Notes: generated from the letters alone by a model not told the origin. 64,000 bases of DNA from Collinsella aerofaciens (GCF_018785245.1 NZ_WQPL01000007.1:1-64000), one strand, 5' to 3'; counted from the first letter of the stretch, positions 28,201 through 36,586 are shown. Translations and numbers: made by a program.

Positions 28201-28569
28201 GTGCTGGAGTTTAGCGATTACGACGTCCGTTGCGGCATGCACCCCACGCCCGGCAAGATTCTGTACACCTCGACGCACGATACGTCGACGCTGGCCGGTT
28301 GGTGCACCCGTTCCTTTGCGGGCGGCGATGAACCGAGCGGTGTTGAGGTAGCGGCCAAGTTGATGAGCGACGCGCTGGCAAGTGATGCTCCCCTCGTGAT
28401 GATGCCGCTGCAGGACCTGCTGGGACTGGGCGACGACGCACGCATGAACGTGCCGGGCGTGGCCACGGGCAACTGGACCTGGCAGGCTGACGAGGCGGAC
28501 ATTGCAGCCGTCGAGGACAAAACCGCACAGCTCCTGCGCAACAACCATAGATTCTGGGGCGAAGCGTGA
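25273..28569 (+). CDS. GH13 alpha-glucan hydrolase fused to GH77 4-alpha-glucanotransferase
   Basis: One 1098-residue chain holds two complete carbohydrate enzymes. Residues ~1-640 form an N-terminal beta-domain plus GH13 barrel of the neopullulanase/maltogenic-amylase type: QIFPDRY, GVFNHTGDDS, nucleophile Asp ~349 in GWRLDVADEL, acid/base Glu ~380 in LGEVWED, third Asp ~455 in SSHDRPR. Residues ~655-1098 are GH77 (MalQ): MRYWQVLPVNPTD, FRSPYAGPSAFAGN, nucleophile Asp ~908 in RVRLDHFLGF, Glu ~954 in IAEDLGYLTP and Asp ~1003 in STHDTSTLAGW. All catalytic residues are present in both halves. Expected to debranch or hydrolyse short glucans and disproportionate maltodextrins. The ribosome-binding site is weak. 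Confidence 0.9.
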   Translation: MRLIHNSRLPQFRTPFGAVTTGTTLSLSVILEDADPAQATLTLRTWVDEIGESRYPMTHEGDGIFTVELECAEPCLIWYSFICNIEGQPEVRLGAPQGRTGGEGVTYDYAEVPSFQVTVYKHRENRPTWYERGMVYQIFPDRYARDERWRERTLAEVEKPRKGIQRRMVEDWNEPPVYERAEDGSIKTWDFYGGSLKGIQEDLPRIAELGFTAIYLNPIFEAASNHRYDTADYTKIDPILGTEQDFTELCQAAEKLGISIILDGVFNHTGDDSIYFNRYGNYPGVGAWQSEDSPWRDAFYFHEDGSYDCWWGVGNMPAINESSELVRERLLGKDGVIRKWLRAGAHGWRLDVADELSDDFLAEIKKAVLAEKPDALLLGEVWEDASNKISYGHLRRYLQGSELDSAMDYPFRDMVIGFLMGYKNAYQAAEDIETLRENYPREALSCALNLLSSHDRPRIISVLGGGPDESQLPECERSKWRLDENAMGLAKSRFWLATLMQMTFPGVPSIYYGDEYGLEGLTDPGNRRTMPTKEDLHDFDTFAIVKNASAVRRALPFMIDGEIKAFALNDEVLAYTRTGKDGESATVIINRSLRNSHRVTIPALGECASDVISGHECEIHNGTVTLDLYPLGSSIIYHHAKQRLQEPLDHGAGVVCHITSVPSDDGKPGTIGAPTRRFIDHLAAMGMRYWQVLPVNPTDFFRSPYAGPSAFAGNIDLLPESHEELAADFEAWKARGGEDADPLYTAFKHRNADWLEKYCVYMAVKKYFEGESRHDWPADVARYNEYLIDDKRFHDEAELQAYMQYRFDLAWCELMNYAHKKGIEVIGDIPMYVSDDSADAWSEPENFWLSDTGKAIEISGAPPDNFAPEGQVWGNPTFRWDHMKQNRYSWWMDRLRRAFSLYDRVRLDHFLGFHSYFSIPAGKACADGRWLAGPGKDLFQTAYDELGPLNFIAEDLGYLTPGVRAMASTCGFPGMDVLEFSDYDVRCGMHPTPGKILYTSTHDTSTLAGWCTRSFAGGDEPSGVEVAAKLMSDALASDAPLVMMPLQDLLGLGDDARMNVPGVATGNWTWQADEADIAAVEDKTAQLLRNNHRFWGEA

Positions 28570-28596
28570 TAAAACCCCCGATATAGGGTACAGTTA

Positions 28597-28640
28597 CAAA
28601 CGTTTGAATTTATGCGGGCAGAGCGATCTGCCCGCTTTGT
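28597..28640 (+). terminator. palindrome plus hairpin between the fusion enzyme and the zinc-ribbon gene
   Basis: CAAACGTTTG (28597-28606) is a perfect CG-centred palindrome. It is followed by a hairpin with arms GCGGGCAG (28614-28621) and CTGCCCGC (28628-28635) and then TTTGTG, a weak terminator. The palindrome may be an operator for the small downstream gene. Confidence 0.45.
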
Positions 28641-28657
28641 GCTGAAAAGGAAGTATT

Positions 28658-28894
28658 ATGGCGCGCTACGATTACAAGTGCTCGAGCTGCGGCAACGTGT
28701 TTGAGGTTGAGCATCCCATGTCCGAGACTCCCGAGGTCGTGTGCCCGAGCTGCGGTGCCCCGGCGGCCAAGACGTTCTCGGCCAGCGGCATTAAATTTGA
28801 GGGAAGCGGTTTCTACAACACCGACCAGCGAAGCGGCGGCTCCAGCACCAGCGCCACGAGCGGCTGCTGCGCCAACTGCCCGCATAGCCACTAG
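28658..28894 (+). CDS. FmdB-type zinc-ribbon protein, 78 aa
   Basis: Begins ARYDYKCSSCGNVFEVEHPMSE and continues CPSCGAPAAKTFSASGIKFEGSGFYNTDQR, the standard FmdB/putative regulatory zinc-ribbon pattern with two CxxC pairs binding one zinc. The C-terminus adds a Ser/Gly linker and a second cysteine cluster (CCANCPHSH), a common feature in actinobacterial members. Function is undefined; a nucleic-acid or protein-binding role is assumed. AAAAGGAAG precedes the ATG. Terminator directly downstream. Confidence 0.85.
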   Translation: MARYDYKCSSCGNVFEVEHPMSETPEVVCPSCGAPAAKTFSASGIKFEGSGFYNTDQRSGGSSTSATSGCCANCPHSH

Positions 28895-28904
28895 AAACCA
28901 ATCA

Positions 28905-28943
28905 GCCCCGCGACCGACACCGATCGCGGGGCCGAATTTTTTC
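28905..28943 (+). terminator. terminator of the zinc-ribbon gene
   Basis: Arms GCCCCGCGA (28905-28913) and TCGCGGGGC (28924-28932) followed by CGAATTTTTTC. Confidence 0.9.
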
Positions 28944-28980
28944 AGGTATGGCCCGCGCCCCGGCGACTAGTCTGGGGTTG

Positions 28981-29142
28981 CGCCACGAAAACGGCCTATC
29001 TACTACGTTTGACCCGTATAGTCCAAGCACACCTGCGTTTTTACAAAAACAACGAGCCGTCTACCTGCGGTTTTGATTTCGTGAAAAACGGCATGGTTGA
29101 AGGTAACCGGCCAAACGTAGTAGATAGGCCCATTTCGTGGCG
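28981..29142. repeat. long inverted repeat, 31-nt arms, 100-nt loop
   Basis: Arms 28981-29011 and 29112-29142 match at 29 of 31 positions as reverse complements. The loop holds smaller A/T-rich dyads (GTTTTTACAAAAAC). No coding potential. It lies between two convergent genes and is followed 20 bases later by a second, unrelated inverted repeat. Confidence 0.8.
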
Positions 29143-29163
29143 GACAGGTCGACTTGAGACGTA

Positions 29164-29274
29164 GGGTAGCTAATTTGGGACGGGGCTTTTTTAGCTGCCC
29201 CGGATGATAGCGCAAATGTTTGGCCGACCGGCGGCCAGGGTAGCTAAAAAAGCCCCGTCCCAAATTAGCTACCC
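29164..29274. repeat. long perfect inverted repeat, 33-nt arms
   Basis: Arms 29164-29196 and 29242-29274 are perfect reverse complements, with a 45-nt loop containing ATAGCGCAAATGTTTGG. It ends nine bases from the rsmB stop. As RNA it would form a very stable 33-bp stem on either strand. Confidence 0.85.
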
Positions 29275-29282
29275 AAGACTCC

Positions 29283-30686
29283 CTATGAGTTACGGACCAT
29301 TCTGGCGCAGAAGTGGCCGTCGTAGGAGTCGGCGTTTACAGGGACGCTTTGGAAGAGGCCTCGATCGTTCTGACGTACGGAGACGAGCTTCTTGGCCTGA
29401 TCGAACTCGGGGAGTTGCAGAATCAGTGCCTCGGAAAGCGGTGCCACGCTAAAGCCGGCGCCCTCGGAAGAAGCGAGGAACGCGTCCACCACCTGCGTGT
29501 TCTCCTCGTCGAAGACCGAGCACGTCGCATAGATGAGCTCGCCGCCGGCGGCCACGCGCGCGGCGGCTTCCTTGAGCATCATCAGCTGCAGTTTGGGCAG
29601 CTCAACCGTCACATCGTTTTCGGTCAGGCGCCACGGGATCTCGGGATGACGGCGCATGGTGCCGGTGCCCGAGCACGGCGCATCGATAAAGACCGTGTCG
29701 AACTTAACCGGCTCGCCAAGTATGGCATCAAAAGATGTGAGCACCTCATCAAGCTCGCAGGCATCACCCGAAACCGTACGAACGCCCTGAATACCGGCCT
29801 TATGCAGACGAGCGAGATTCAGATCGCACTTGCGATCATGCAGATCGAGCGCCGTATGCTGACGCTCATAGCCCGCACGCTTGGCCTGACACATCATCAC
29901 ATAGGTCTTGGTGCCACGACCGGCACCAATCTCAAGGCAGCTTCCAGGGCGCGTGGCTGCCGTGGCGATAAGCTGCGCGTTGAGATCAGATGCCACCGCG
30001 GCAGCACGCTCAAACACACCCGAAGCAACGGTAACCTGGGCATCAACCGGCGCATGACAACCCGGGAACACGGGTGCCACAAGCTGCGAGACATACGGAT
30101 CGGGCTTGGTCGCAAAGGCGTTCTCATGCAGGGCCAGCGGCGCGGGGGCCAGATTGCCGGCAAAGTTAAGCGCACCCTCTGGCGTGTCGAACGATGCCAT
30201 AATGCGAGCGCACAGCCAACGCGGCAGACCCATCAGGCGCGACAGACGAACCAAGCGTCGCTCAGACTCATCCACATCAGACGCCGTGGCAAAGTCCTCA
30301 ATATTGTCCGCGACCTTATGCAGTACGGCGTTAGCCAAACCAGCGGCGGACTTAGCACCGCTGCGCACCAGCTCAACACCCTGACTTACGGCAACGCGGC
30401 CAGGCGTATACAGATAGAGCATCTCGAAGGCCGAGATACGAAGCGCCATGCGAACGCGCGGCGCAACCTTTTTAGGCTTATCGAGAAACTGATCGAGCAG
30501 CTCGTCCAAAATACCCTGCGTGGCGGCCACACCCAGCGCCAAGCGAGCGGCAAAAGCGGAATCGCGCTGGTCAATAGCCTTAGCCGATGCGCGAGAGGAC
30601 AGCACGTCGCGCGCATACATGCCGCGGCGATCGGCCTCCATCAGCACATCGAGCGCAAGCTTGCGCGCGGGAGACAGCTTGCTCAT
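29283..30686 (-). CDS. rsmB: 16S rRNA (cytosine-C5) methyltransferase, RsmB family
   Basis: Methylates a cytosine of 16S rRNA (position 967 in E. coli) using SAM. The 467-residue protein has an N-terminal NusB-like helical domain (ARKLALDVLMEAD ... PRVRMALRISAFEMLYL) and a C-terminal methyltransferase domain: SCLEIGAGRGTKTYVMM, FIDAPCSGTGTMRRHPEIPWR with the PC motif, and IYATCSVFDEEN with the catalytic TC cysteine. The ATG at 30686 overlaps the fmt stop in an ATGA junction. The fmt-rsmB pairing is a widespread housekeeping arrangement. Confidence 0.93.
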   Translation of the reverse strand: MSKLSPARKLALDVLMEADRRGMYARDVLSSRASAKAIDQRDSAFAARLALGVAATQGILDELLDQFLDKPKKVAPRVRMALRISAFEMLYLYTPGRVAVSQGVELVRSGAKSAAGLANAVLHKVADNIEDFATASDVDESERRLVRLSRLMGLPRWLCARIMASFDTPEGALNFAGNLAPAPLALHENAFATKPDPYVSQLVAPVFPGCHAPVDAQVTVASGVFERAAAVASDLNAQLIATAATRPGSCLEIGAGRGTKTYVMMCQAKRAGYERQHTALDLHDRKCDLNLARLHKAGIQGVRTVSGDACELDEVLTSFDAILGEPVKFDTVFIDAPCSGTGTMRRHPEIPWRLTENDVTVELPKLQLMMLKEAAARVAAGGELIYATCSVFDEENTQVVDAFLASSEGAGFSVAPLSEALILQLPEFDQAKKLVSVRQNDRGLFQSVPVNADSYDGHFCARMVRNS

Positions 30687-31603
30687 GACAAAACACCCCA
30701 CGTAAGATCGGCGCCCTGCAGGCCGGCGGCCCAGGCAGATGCGGCCATAGCACGCTTGCCATCAGGCTTAACCTCGAGCAACTCAATCGAGCCATCGGAA
30801 AGGCCCAGGTAGACGTGCTTGGCCTGAACATCAACGGCGCCCTCGCCAAGTGACACATCAGCCGGCGCAGCATCGAGCACGCGCACGGTCTTGCCGGCAA
30901 TCACGCAACGAGCGGGAGCGGCGTCAGAAGAGGCAAGCACATGACGCACGCAATCGAGCGCCGCCATCTGAGGATCCAGACGCATCTCCTGCTTAGAAAT
31001 CTTGGCGGCATGGGTAACAAGCGACTCATCTTGCTCAGTCCACACGGCGGTGCCATCGGCAAGCGAAGGAAGCGTATCGGCAAGCAGCTTACCGCCCAGC
31101 TCGCCAAGCTCCATCGTGAGCGCCTCAGCATGCTTACCGGCAACCGACGTAGACGCCTGGGCACAATACGCGCCCGTATCCACGCCATGCCCAATGCGCA
31201 TAATGGAAACGCCAGCAACCTCATCACCAGCAAGAATGGCACGCTGAATGGGAGCAGCGCCACGCCAACGAGGCAGCAGCGAAGCATGAACATTCACAAT
31301 ACCAAGCGGCGCCATATGCAGCACCTCATCAGGCAAAATGCAGCCATAGGCAGCCACACAGAAGATATCAGCCTGGGCAGCTTGGAGCGACTCAACAACC
31401 TCGGCCGTCATACGATTAGCCTCAACAACCGGCAACCCCAGCTCAAGCGCCTTAGCCTTAACAGAAGACGGCTCCAGCTTCTTACCACGCCCACGAACAG
31501 CGTCAGAACGAGTAACAACAAGCGCAATCTCATTCCCAGCCTCAACAAGCGAAGTCAGCGAAGGCACAGCAAAATCAGGCGTACCCATAAACACAATACG
31601 CAT
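30683..31603 (-). CDS. fmt: methionyl-tRNA formyltransferase
   Basis: Formylates initiator Met-tRNA using 10-formyl-THF. 306 residues, normal length. Motifs: RIVFMGTPDFAVPSL at the N-terminus, VNVHASLLPRWRGAAPIQRAILAGDEVAGVSIM (HxSLLPxxRG with the catalytic His) and MxxGxDTGAYCAQ in IGHGVDTGAYCAQ, then the C-terminal tRNA-binding domain. GGGGAG lies ten bases before the ATG. It is upstream of rsmB and downstream of def, from which it is separated by 328 bases that include a long inverted repeat. Confidence 0.95.
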   Translation of the reverse strand: MRIVFMGTPDFAVPSLTSLVEAGNEIALVVTRSDAVRGRGKKLEPSSVKAKALELGLPVVEANRMTAEVVESLQAAQADIFCVAAYGCILPDEVLHMAPLGIVNVHASLLPRWRGAAPIQRAILAGDEVAGVSIMRIGHGVDTGAYCAQASTSVAGKHAEALTMELGELGGKLLADTLPSLADGTAVWTEQDESLVTHAAKISKQEMRLDPQMAALDCVRHVLASSDAAPARCVIAGKTVRVLDAAPADVSLGEGAVDVQAKHVYLGLSDGSIELLEVKPDGKRAMAASAWAAGLQGADLTWGVLS

Positions 31604-31718
31604 AAAGAACGTCTCCCCTCAACCAAAGCCGAGACGGCTACAAATCAACAGCGGAAAGCCAAGTCACCAGCCCATCCGCAACAACATTTCAACAAGAACA
31701 AATATACCCAAAACCAAA

Positions 31719-31747
31719 GAAAGAGCCGCAATAAAAGCAGCTCTTTC
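31719..31747 (-). terminator. hairpin in the def-fmt gap
   Basis: Arms GAAAGAGC (31719-31726) and GCTCTTTC (31740-31747). On the minus strand the stem is followed by TTTGGTTTT, so it looks like a leftward terminator ending transcription from priA/def before fmt. Confidence 0.55.
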
Positions 31748-31821
31748 AGCAAAGCACCTATCAGCGAAGACGCCCCTCCCTGGCCCAACGGCACCCGGGC
31801 GAAACGGAGCGCGACAACGTA

Positions 31822-31923
31822 GTCCCTGGGATGGGGCCCACACATATCGTCCCGCGCGCAGTTTCGCAGCAAAGCGAGAATGTTTGAGCACGGGATGATA
31901 TATGTGGGCCCCATCCCAGGGAC
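31822..31923. repeat. long inverted repeat, 33-nt arms, with shared loop motif
   Basis: Arms 31822-31854 and 31891-31923 match at 31 of 33 positions, the two differences being G-U compatible. The 36-nt loop contains TTTCGCAGCAAAGCGA (31862-31877) followed by GAATGTTTGAG. It lies eight bases past the def stop. The loop motif recurs at 38266-38281 beside another inverted repeat, and its AATGTTTG part recurs in the loop at 29197-29241. Confidence 0.85.
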
Positions 31924-31931
31924 GGACAAAC

Positions 31932-32468
31932 CTACTCCGTCTCGCCCGGTCGAGCGCCGCGGGCCAGGGCGTCCTGGTACTCCTTGACGGCCTTGAGCCT
32001 CTGCATCGGCTTCAGTCGCTCGAACATGGTGTTGCCGTGCAGGTGATCGATCTCGTGCTGCAAGCACACGCAGAACAGGTCACCCGAGGCCTCATAGCGG
32101 ATCAGGTTGGCGTCCAGGTCATACGCCTCGACGACGACATGGTCGGGACGCTCGATCTCGCAGCTAATGCCGGGGATGGACAGGCAGCCCTCGCTAAACG
32201 GCACCAGATGGTCGCTCTGCTCAACAATGACAGGGTTGATGAGCACGTAAGGGTCGTAGTCGTTCTTGTCGCTGTAATCGCAATCGATGGTGACGAGTTG
32301 GATGAGCTCACCGATCTGCGGAGCAGCCAGGCCGCAGCCGCCGTTCTCGAACATCATCTTCTTCATCTTCTCGGCGAGTGCCTCGATCGCCGGGGTGATC
32401 TCCTCGATGACGGCGCACTCCTGACGCAGACGAGGATCGGGCGAAAGTACGATTCCGTTGGCTTCCAT
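31932..32468 (-). CDS. def: peptide deformylase
   Basis: Removes the formyl group from nascent protein N-termini, a metal-dependent reaction. The three family motifs are present: GCGLAAPQIGE (GxGLAAxQ), EGCLSIPGI (EGCLS, metal cysteine) and QHEIDHLHG (HExDH with metal histidines and catalytic Glu). The ATG at 32468 has AAAGGA five bases upstream and gives 178 residues; an ATG two codons earlier is also in frame. It follows priA by 18 bases, and fmt lies downstream, the usual functional neighbour. Confidence 0.95.
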   Translation of the reverse strand: MEANGIVLSPDPRLRQECAVIEEITPAIEALAEKMKKMMFENGGCGLAAPQIGELIQLVTIDCDYSDKNDYDPYVLINPVIVEQSDHLVPFSEGCLSIPGISCEIERPDHVVVEAYDLDANLIRYEASGDLFCVCLQHEIDHLHGNTMFERLKPMQRLKAVKEYQDALARGARPGETE

Positions 32469-32486
32469 GGCCATCCTTTCGGGTTG

Positions 32487-34940
32487 TTACATCAAATCAT
32501 AGGCATCGACGTCAACGCTCACGCTCACGCCGCGCACAGAGCCCACCTCTTTGACGCAGGCGTCGATATCATCAGAGACATGGTACCCCACGGGCGACTT
32601 CACAAGCAGGTGATAGCGATAACGATCCTTGGCTCTCTCGATTACACACGAAGCCGGGCCCAGCACCTGCGGCACAGCGCTCCCCGCCCGCAAAAAATCG
32701 GGAGCGGCGGCATGCCAGCGGCGCTTGAGCAGCTTTGCAATGCGCCCGATGTAGTCTTGCGCGTCGTCCGCGTTCGCGGACCACACCAAAATGTTGACCA
32801 GGCGCACGAAGGGTGGATACAGTGCGTCGCGACGCTGATCCAGGTCGTAGTCGGTAAAGATCGAACGGTCGTGCTCGGCGACGGCGCGAATGACCGGGTC
32901 CTTGGGTAGGTAGGTTTGGATGATGACCTCGCCGGGGCGATCGCCGCGCCCAGCACGGCCGGCGACCTGCTCCAGCAAATCGTAGGCGCGCTCCCCCGCT
33001 CTAAAATCGGGCAGTTTTAACGCAAAGTCGGCATTGACCACGCCCACAAGGGTGACCTCGGGAAAGTCGAGGCCCTTGGCAATCATCTGGGTGCCCAGCA
33101 GCACCGCGCAATCGGCGGCATCGAACTGCTCGAGCAACTTTTTATGCGCATCTTTGCCACGCGTGGAATCGGCGTCCATGCGAATAATGGCGACGTCCTC
33201 GGGCAGCATCTGGTGCAGTGCGTCCTCAATCTGCTGCGTGCCCAGGCCCATTTTTGCCAAGTAGCGACTGCCACATTTGGGGCAACGACTCGTGGGCGCG
33301 GGATACGGTTGCACGCGCCAGGACGACCCACAGGTATGGCACTGCAGCGTGTGCGTGCGCTCGTGATACGTAAGCGCAGTGGAACAGTGATTGCAGGTAG
33401 GGACGCAGCCGCACTCGCGGCACATCAAAAACGGCGCAAAACCGCGACGGTTGTGCAGCAGCACGGCCTTCTCGCGGCGCTCGACAACGCGTTCCAAGCC
33501 TTCCATCAGCGGTTTTGAGAACATGGAGCGGCTGCCGTGCGAAAACTCGCGGCGCAGGTCGGCAATGCGGACCGTAGGCAGCACGGCATGTCCCGGGCGC
33601 TCGGGCATCTCGACGCGTGTCCAGGTGGCACCGTTGAACGTGCCGCGGCGGCAGCGGTCGAGGGCCTCGGCAGAAGGCGTGGCCGAGCCCAGCACGAGTG
33701 GGCAGCGATAGCGGCGCGCCATCTCGGCCGCCACCTCGCGCGCATGATAGCGCGGACTGGAGCCCTGTTTGTAGCTGGTCTCGTGCTCCTCGTCGATGAT
33801 GATGAGGCCCAGATCGCTGAGCGGGCAAAAAAGCGCCGAGCGGGCGCCCACGACAACACGTGCGACACCGCTGGCAACCATGTCCCACTGGTCCAGGCGC
33901 TCACCGGCCGAAAGGCGCGAATGGAACACGGCGACCGTCTCGCCAAAGCGCGAGCGGAAGCGACCGACGGTCTGGGCCGTCAGCGAAATCTCGGGCACGA
34001 GCACGCAGGCCGAGCGACCGGCCGCGAGCACGCGCTCGATGGCAGAGAGGTAGACCTCGGTTTTACCAGATCCGGTGACGCCGTCGACAAGAACCACGTC
34101 GCCGTGGGCGTCAAGGCGGGCGCGCTCAATCTGCGAGAGCGCCTGCTGCTGACCATTCGTGAGCGCAACCGGAGCCTTGCCGCTTGCCGAAGACAGCGTG
34201 GTCTGCTCGCTACAACCGCGCCAGGCACGGCGCTCCTCCACCACCACGACGCCGCGTTTTTCGAGCGCCTTGATGGTCGCCGACATACTGTTGTAGAGCA
34301 GGTTGAGGTCACGCGTCGTGACCGGGCCGCACTGGAGGGCCTCGATAAGCTCGCGCTGACGGACCGCGGTCTTGGGCGGCGTGTAGTCGAAACCCCCGGG
34401 GGTGAGCATGACCCAGCGGTTTTGGATGGGTTTGACGGCGGGGCGCTCAACGGTCCACACGCCGTCGTCGCCCTTGACCACGCGTGGGCTTCCACCCGGT
34501 GGCAAGAACAGGCGCAGGCACTCAGAAAGCGTAGCGACATACTCGCGGCTCATCCAGCGCGCAATGCATGCAGCCTCGGCGCTAAAGAGCGGTTTGCTGA
34601 GGATAGCCTCGATAGGCTTGATGCGCGCGGGATCGAGAGCGTCGTTGCCTTGCAGCTCGCCCAGCTCAGACACAATATCGACGATATAGCCCGCGGCCGC
34701 ACGGTTGCCAAAGTGGACCAGGACCGTGGACCCGATCTGGGCATCGTTGGCGAGTGACTGTGGAATGCCGTAGGCAAACGGCTCGGACAGCGCACGGGTG
34801 GGAATGTCGAGGACCACGCTCGCATAGGCGGCAATGGGCTCTGGCGTAGGCTCGGACTTGGCCGAGGCGGCAGCGGATGCCGACGCCGCCGGAGTCTCCT
34901 CCGGTTCCCGCGAACCAAACAGCGAAAGTTGCTCGGCCAT
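32487..34940 (-). CDS. priA: primosomal replication restart helicase PriA
   Basis: A 3'-5' DNA helicase that reloads the replisome at stalled forks. The 817-residue protein has an N-terminal DNA-binding region, Walker A near residue 285 (DGVTGSGKTEVYLSAIE), Walker B DEEH near 382 (IIIDEEHETSYKQ), SATPSAEAL, and a cysteine-rich zinc-binding insertion (about residues 503-560: CRECGCVPTCNHC, CHTCGSSW, CPKCGS), then helicase motifs V/VI (GTQMIAKGLDFPEVTLVGV, EQVAGRAGRGDRPGEVI). A low-complexity Ala/Ser/Glu stretch lies at residues 12-35. AGGAGG lies upstream of the ATG. Confidence 0.95.
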   Translation of the reverse strand: MAEQLSLFGSREPEETPAASASAAASAKSEPTPEPIAAYASVVLDIPTRALSEPFAYGIPQSLANDAQIGSTVLVHFGNRAAAGYIVDIVSELGELQGNDALDPARIKPIEAILSKPLFSAEAACIARWMSREYVATLSECLRLFLPPGGSPRVVKGDDGVWTVERPAVKPIQNRWVMLTPGGFDYTPPKTAVRQRELIEALQCGPVTTRDLNLLYNSMSATIKALEKRGVVVVEERRAWRGCSEQTTLSSASGKAPVALTNGQQQALSQIERARLDAHGDVVLVDGVTGSGKTEVYLSAIERVLAAGRSACVLVPEISLTAQTVGRFRSRFGETVAVFHSRLSAGERLDQWDMVASGVARVVVGARSALFCPLSDLGLIIIDEEHETSYKQGSSPRYHAREVAAEMARRYRCPLVLGSATPSAEALDRCRRGTFNGATWTRVEMPERPGHAVLPTVRIADLRREFSHGSRSMFSKPLMEGLERVVERREKAVLLHNRRGFAPFLMCRECGCVPTCNHCSTALTYHERTHTLQCHTCGSSWRVQPYPAPTSRCPKCGSRYLAKMGLGTQQIEDALHQMLPEDVAIIRMDADSTRGKDAHKKLLEQFDAADCAVLLGTQMIAKGLDFPEVTLVGVVNADFALKLPDFRAGERAYDLLEQVAGRAGRGDRPGEVIIQTYLPKDPVIRAVAEHDRSIFTDYDLDQRRDALYPPFVRLVNILVWSANADDAQDYIGRIAKLLKRRWHAAAPDFLRAGSAVPQVLGPASCVIERAKDRYRYHLLVKSPVGYHVSDDIDACVKEVGSVRGVSVSVDVDAYDLM

Positions 34941-34969
34941 GGCACCAGCACCTCCTATCCCATACGTCT

Positions 34970-35006
34970 ACAGAAACAAGAGCCCCACTCGTGGTGAGCG
35001 GGGCTC
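34970..35006 (-). terminator. terminator of gltX
   Basis: Arms GAGCCCC (34980-34986) and GGGGCTC (35000-35006). On the minus strand it is followed by TTGTTTCTGT. It separates gltX from priA. Confidence 0.75.
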
Positions 35007-35029
35007 GGATACATGCGTTTGCGCGACTG

Positions 35030-36505
35030 TTACAGCGCCATCGTGCGGGCGCGATCGATACGCGCCAGGCAGTCGTCGCGGCCGACGAGCGCCATGGTCT
35101 CGCCCAGCGGAGGGCTCACCATGTTGCCGCAGACGGCGACGCGCACGGCCTGGAACACCACGCGCTTCTTGAGGTCCATCTGCTCGGGCAGCGGCTCAAG
35201 TGCAGCGTCGATGTTGGCGGCCGTCCACTCGGTAACGCCCTCAAGCACGGCCTTGGCGGCGTCCAGAATGGCACCCATGCCCTCCTTGGCCAGGCCCTTA
35301 TTGACGGACTTCTCGTCATACTCGAGCGTCTCGGCCGTGGCAAAGATGGGAGCGGCGACGGCCACGGCGTCGGCCGGCATCTTGGTGCGCGGCTTGACGA
35401 TGGCGGCAAGCGCGTCGATCCAGTCCTCGCCGTACTCGACGTTACCCTCGATGAGACCCGCCTCGTGCAGCTCGGGGACCATGATCTCGTCGGCAAACTG
35501 AGCGTCAGACATGCCGTTGATGTACTCGGCATTAACCCAATCGAGCTTTTTGGGATCGAAGGTCGCCGGGTTCTTGGAGATGCGGTCGAGTGAGAACTTG
35601 CTGGCCAGGACATCGCGCGGGATGATCGTGGTCTCGCCGTCGAGCGACCAGCCGAGCAGCGCCAGGTAGTTGACGAACGCGTCGGACAGGTAGCCGGCGT
35701 CGCGGTACTCCTCCACCGAGGTGGCGCCGTGACGCTTGGAGAGCTTCTTGCCGTCGGCGCCCAGGATCATGGAGATGTGGGCGAACGTGGGCACGGGAGC
35801 ACCGAGGGCCTCGTAGACCATGACCTGGCGCGGGGTGTTGGACAGGTGGTCATCGCCGCGAATGACATGGGTGATCTTCATCATGGCGTCGTCGACGACG
35901 GTCGCAAAGTTATACGTGGGCGTGCCGTCGGAGCGGAAGATGACAAAGTCGTCGAGTTCCTTGGCGTCGAAGGTCACCTCGCCGTGGACGGCGTCGTGGA
36001 TGACGACGTCACCGCGGTCCTCGGGCACCTTGATGCGCAGGACGTAGGGCTCGCCGGCCTCGATGCGGCGGCGTGCCTCCTCGGGATCGAGATCGCGGCA
36101 GCGGCGCTGATAGCCCTGGAAGGGATCCTTGCGCTCCTGCGCGGCCTTGCGGTCGGCCTCGAGCTGCTCCTTGGTGCAGAAGCAGGGATAGGCCTTGCCC
36201 TCATCCCAGAGCTGCTGGGCGGCCTGCTTGTACAGGTCCAGGCGCTCGGTCTGGGCATAGGGGCCAAAGTCACCGCCCACCTCGGGACCCTCGTCCCAGT
36301 CCAGGCCCAGCCAACGCATGGCGCGCAGGATGATCTGCGTGTTCTCGTCGGTGGAGCGGGTGGGGTCGGTGTCGTCAATGCGCAGGATGAACGTGCCACC
36401 GTTAGCACGGGCGAAAGCCCAGTTATAGATAGCGGTGCGGGCACCGCCGATGTGCAGCTTGCCCGTCGGTGAGGGTGCAAAGCGGACGCGAACGTCTGAT
36501 GCCAT
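35030..36505 (-). CDS. gltX: glutamate--tRNA ligase
   Basis: Class I aminoacyl-tRNA synthetase charging tRNA-Glu (and, in organisms lacking GlnRS, tRNA-Gln). 491 residues. The HIGH motif is in VRFAPSPTGKLHIGGARTAIYNWAFAR, the KMSKS motif is KKLSKRHGATSVEEYRDAGYL, and ADDFV-type text appears as ELDDFVIFRSDGTPTYNFATVVDD. The ATG at 36505 has GAGGAG six bases upstream; in-frame sequence further upstream is not expected to be translated. Single-gene transcript bounded by a terminator on the left and inverted repeats on the right. Confidence 0.96.
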   Translation of the reverse strand: MASDVRVRFAPSPTGKLHIGGARTAIYNWAFARANGGTFILRIDDTDPTRSTDENTQIILRAMRWLGLDWDEGPEVGGDFGPYAQTERLDLYKQAAQQLWDEGKAYPCFCTKEQLEADRKAAQERKDPFQGYQRRCRDLDPEEARRRIEAGEPYVLRIKVPEDRGDVVIHDAVHGEVTFDAKELDDFVIFRSDGTPTYNFATVVDDAMMKITHVIRGDDHLSNTPRQVMVYEALGAPVPTFAHISMILGADGKKLSKRHGATSVEEYRDAGYLSDAFVNYLALLGWSLDGETTIIPRDVLASKFSLDRISKNPATFDPKKLDWVNAEYINGMSDAQFADEIMVPELHEAGLIEGNVEYGEDWIDALAAIVKPRTKMPADAVAVAAPIFATAETLEYDEKSVNKGLAKEGMGAILDAAKAVLEGVTEWTAANIDAALEPLPEQMDLKKRVVFQAVRVAVCGNMVSPPLGETMALVGRDDCLARIDRARTMAL

Positions 36506-36586
36506 GGAAATCTCCTCGATTGCAGGATGGATGTCTAACCGCACCAGTATAAAGCATCAAAGCAACCTCCGCACAAAGGGCACCGA

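Noticed and set aside
29164-29274. Simple intrinsic terminator of rsmB
   Set aside because: The 33-bp stem is far longer than a terminator needs, has a 45-nt loop and no T-run after the closing arm, so it is listed as a repeat element.
31645-32067. A leftward hydrophobic frame in the def-fmt gap
   Set aside because: The translation crosses the long inverted repeat and a terminator-like hairpin, has no ribosome-binding site, and its hydrophobic end comes from T-rich terminator sequence.
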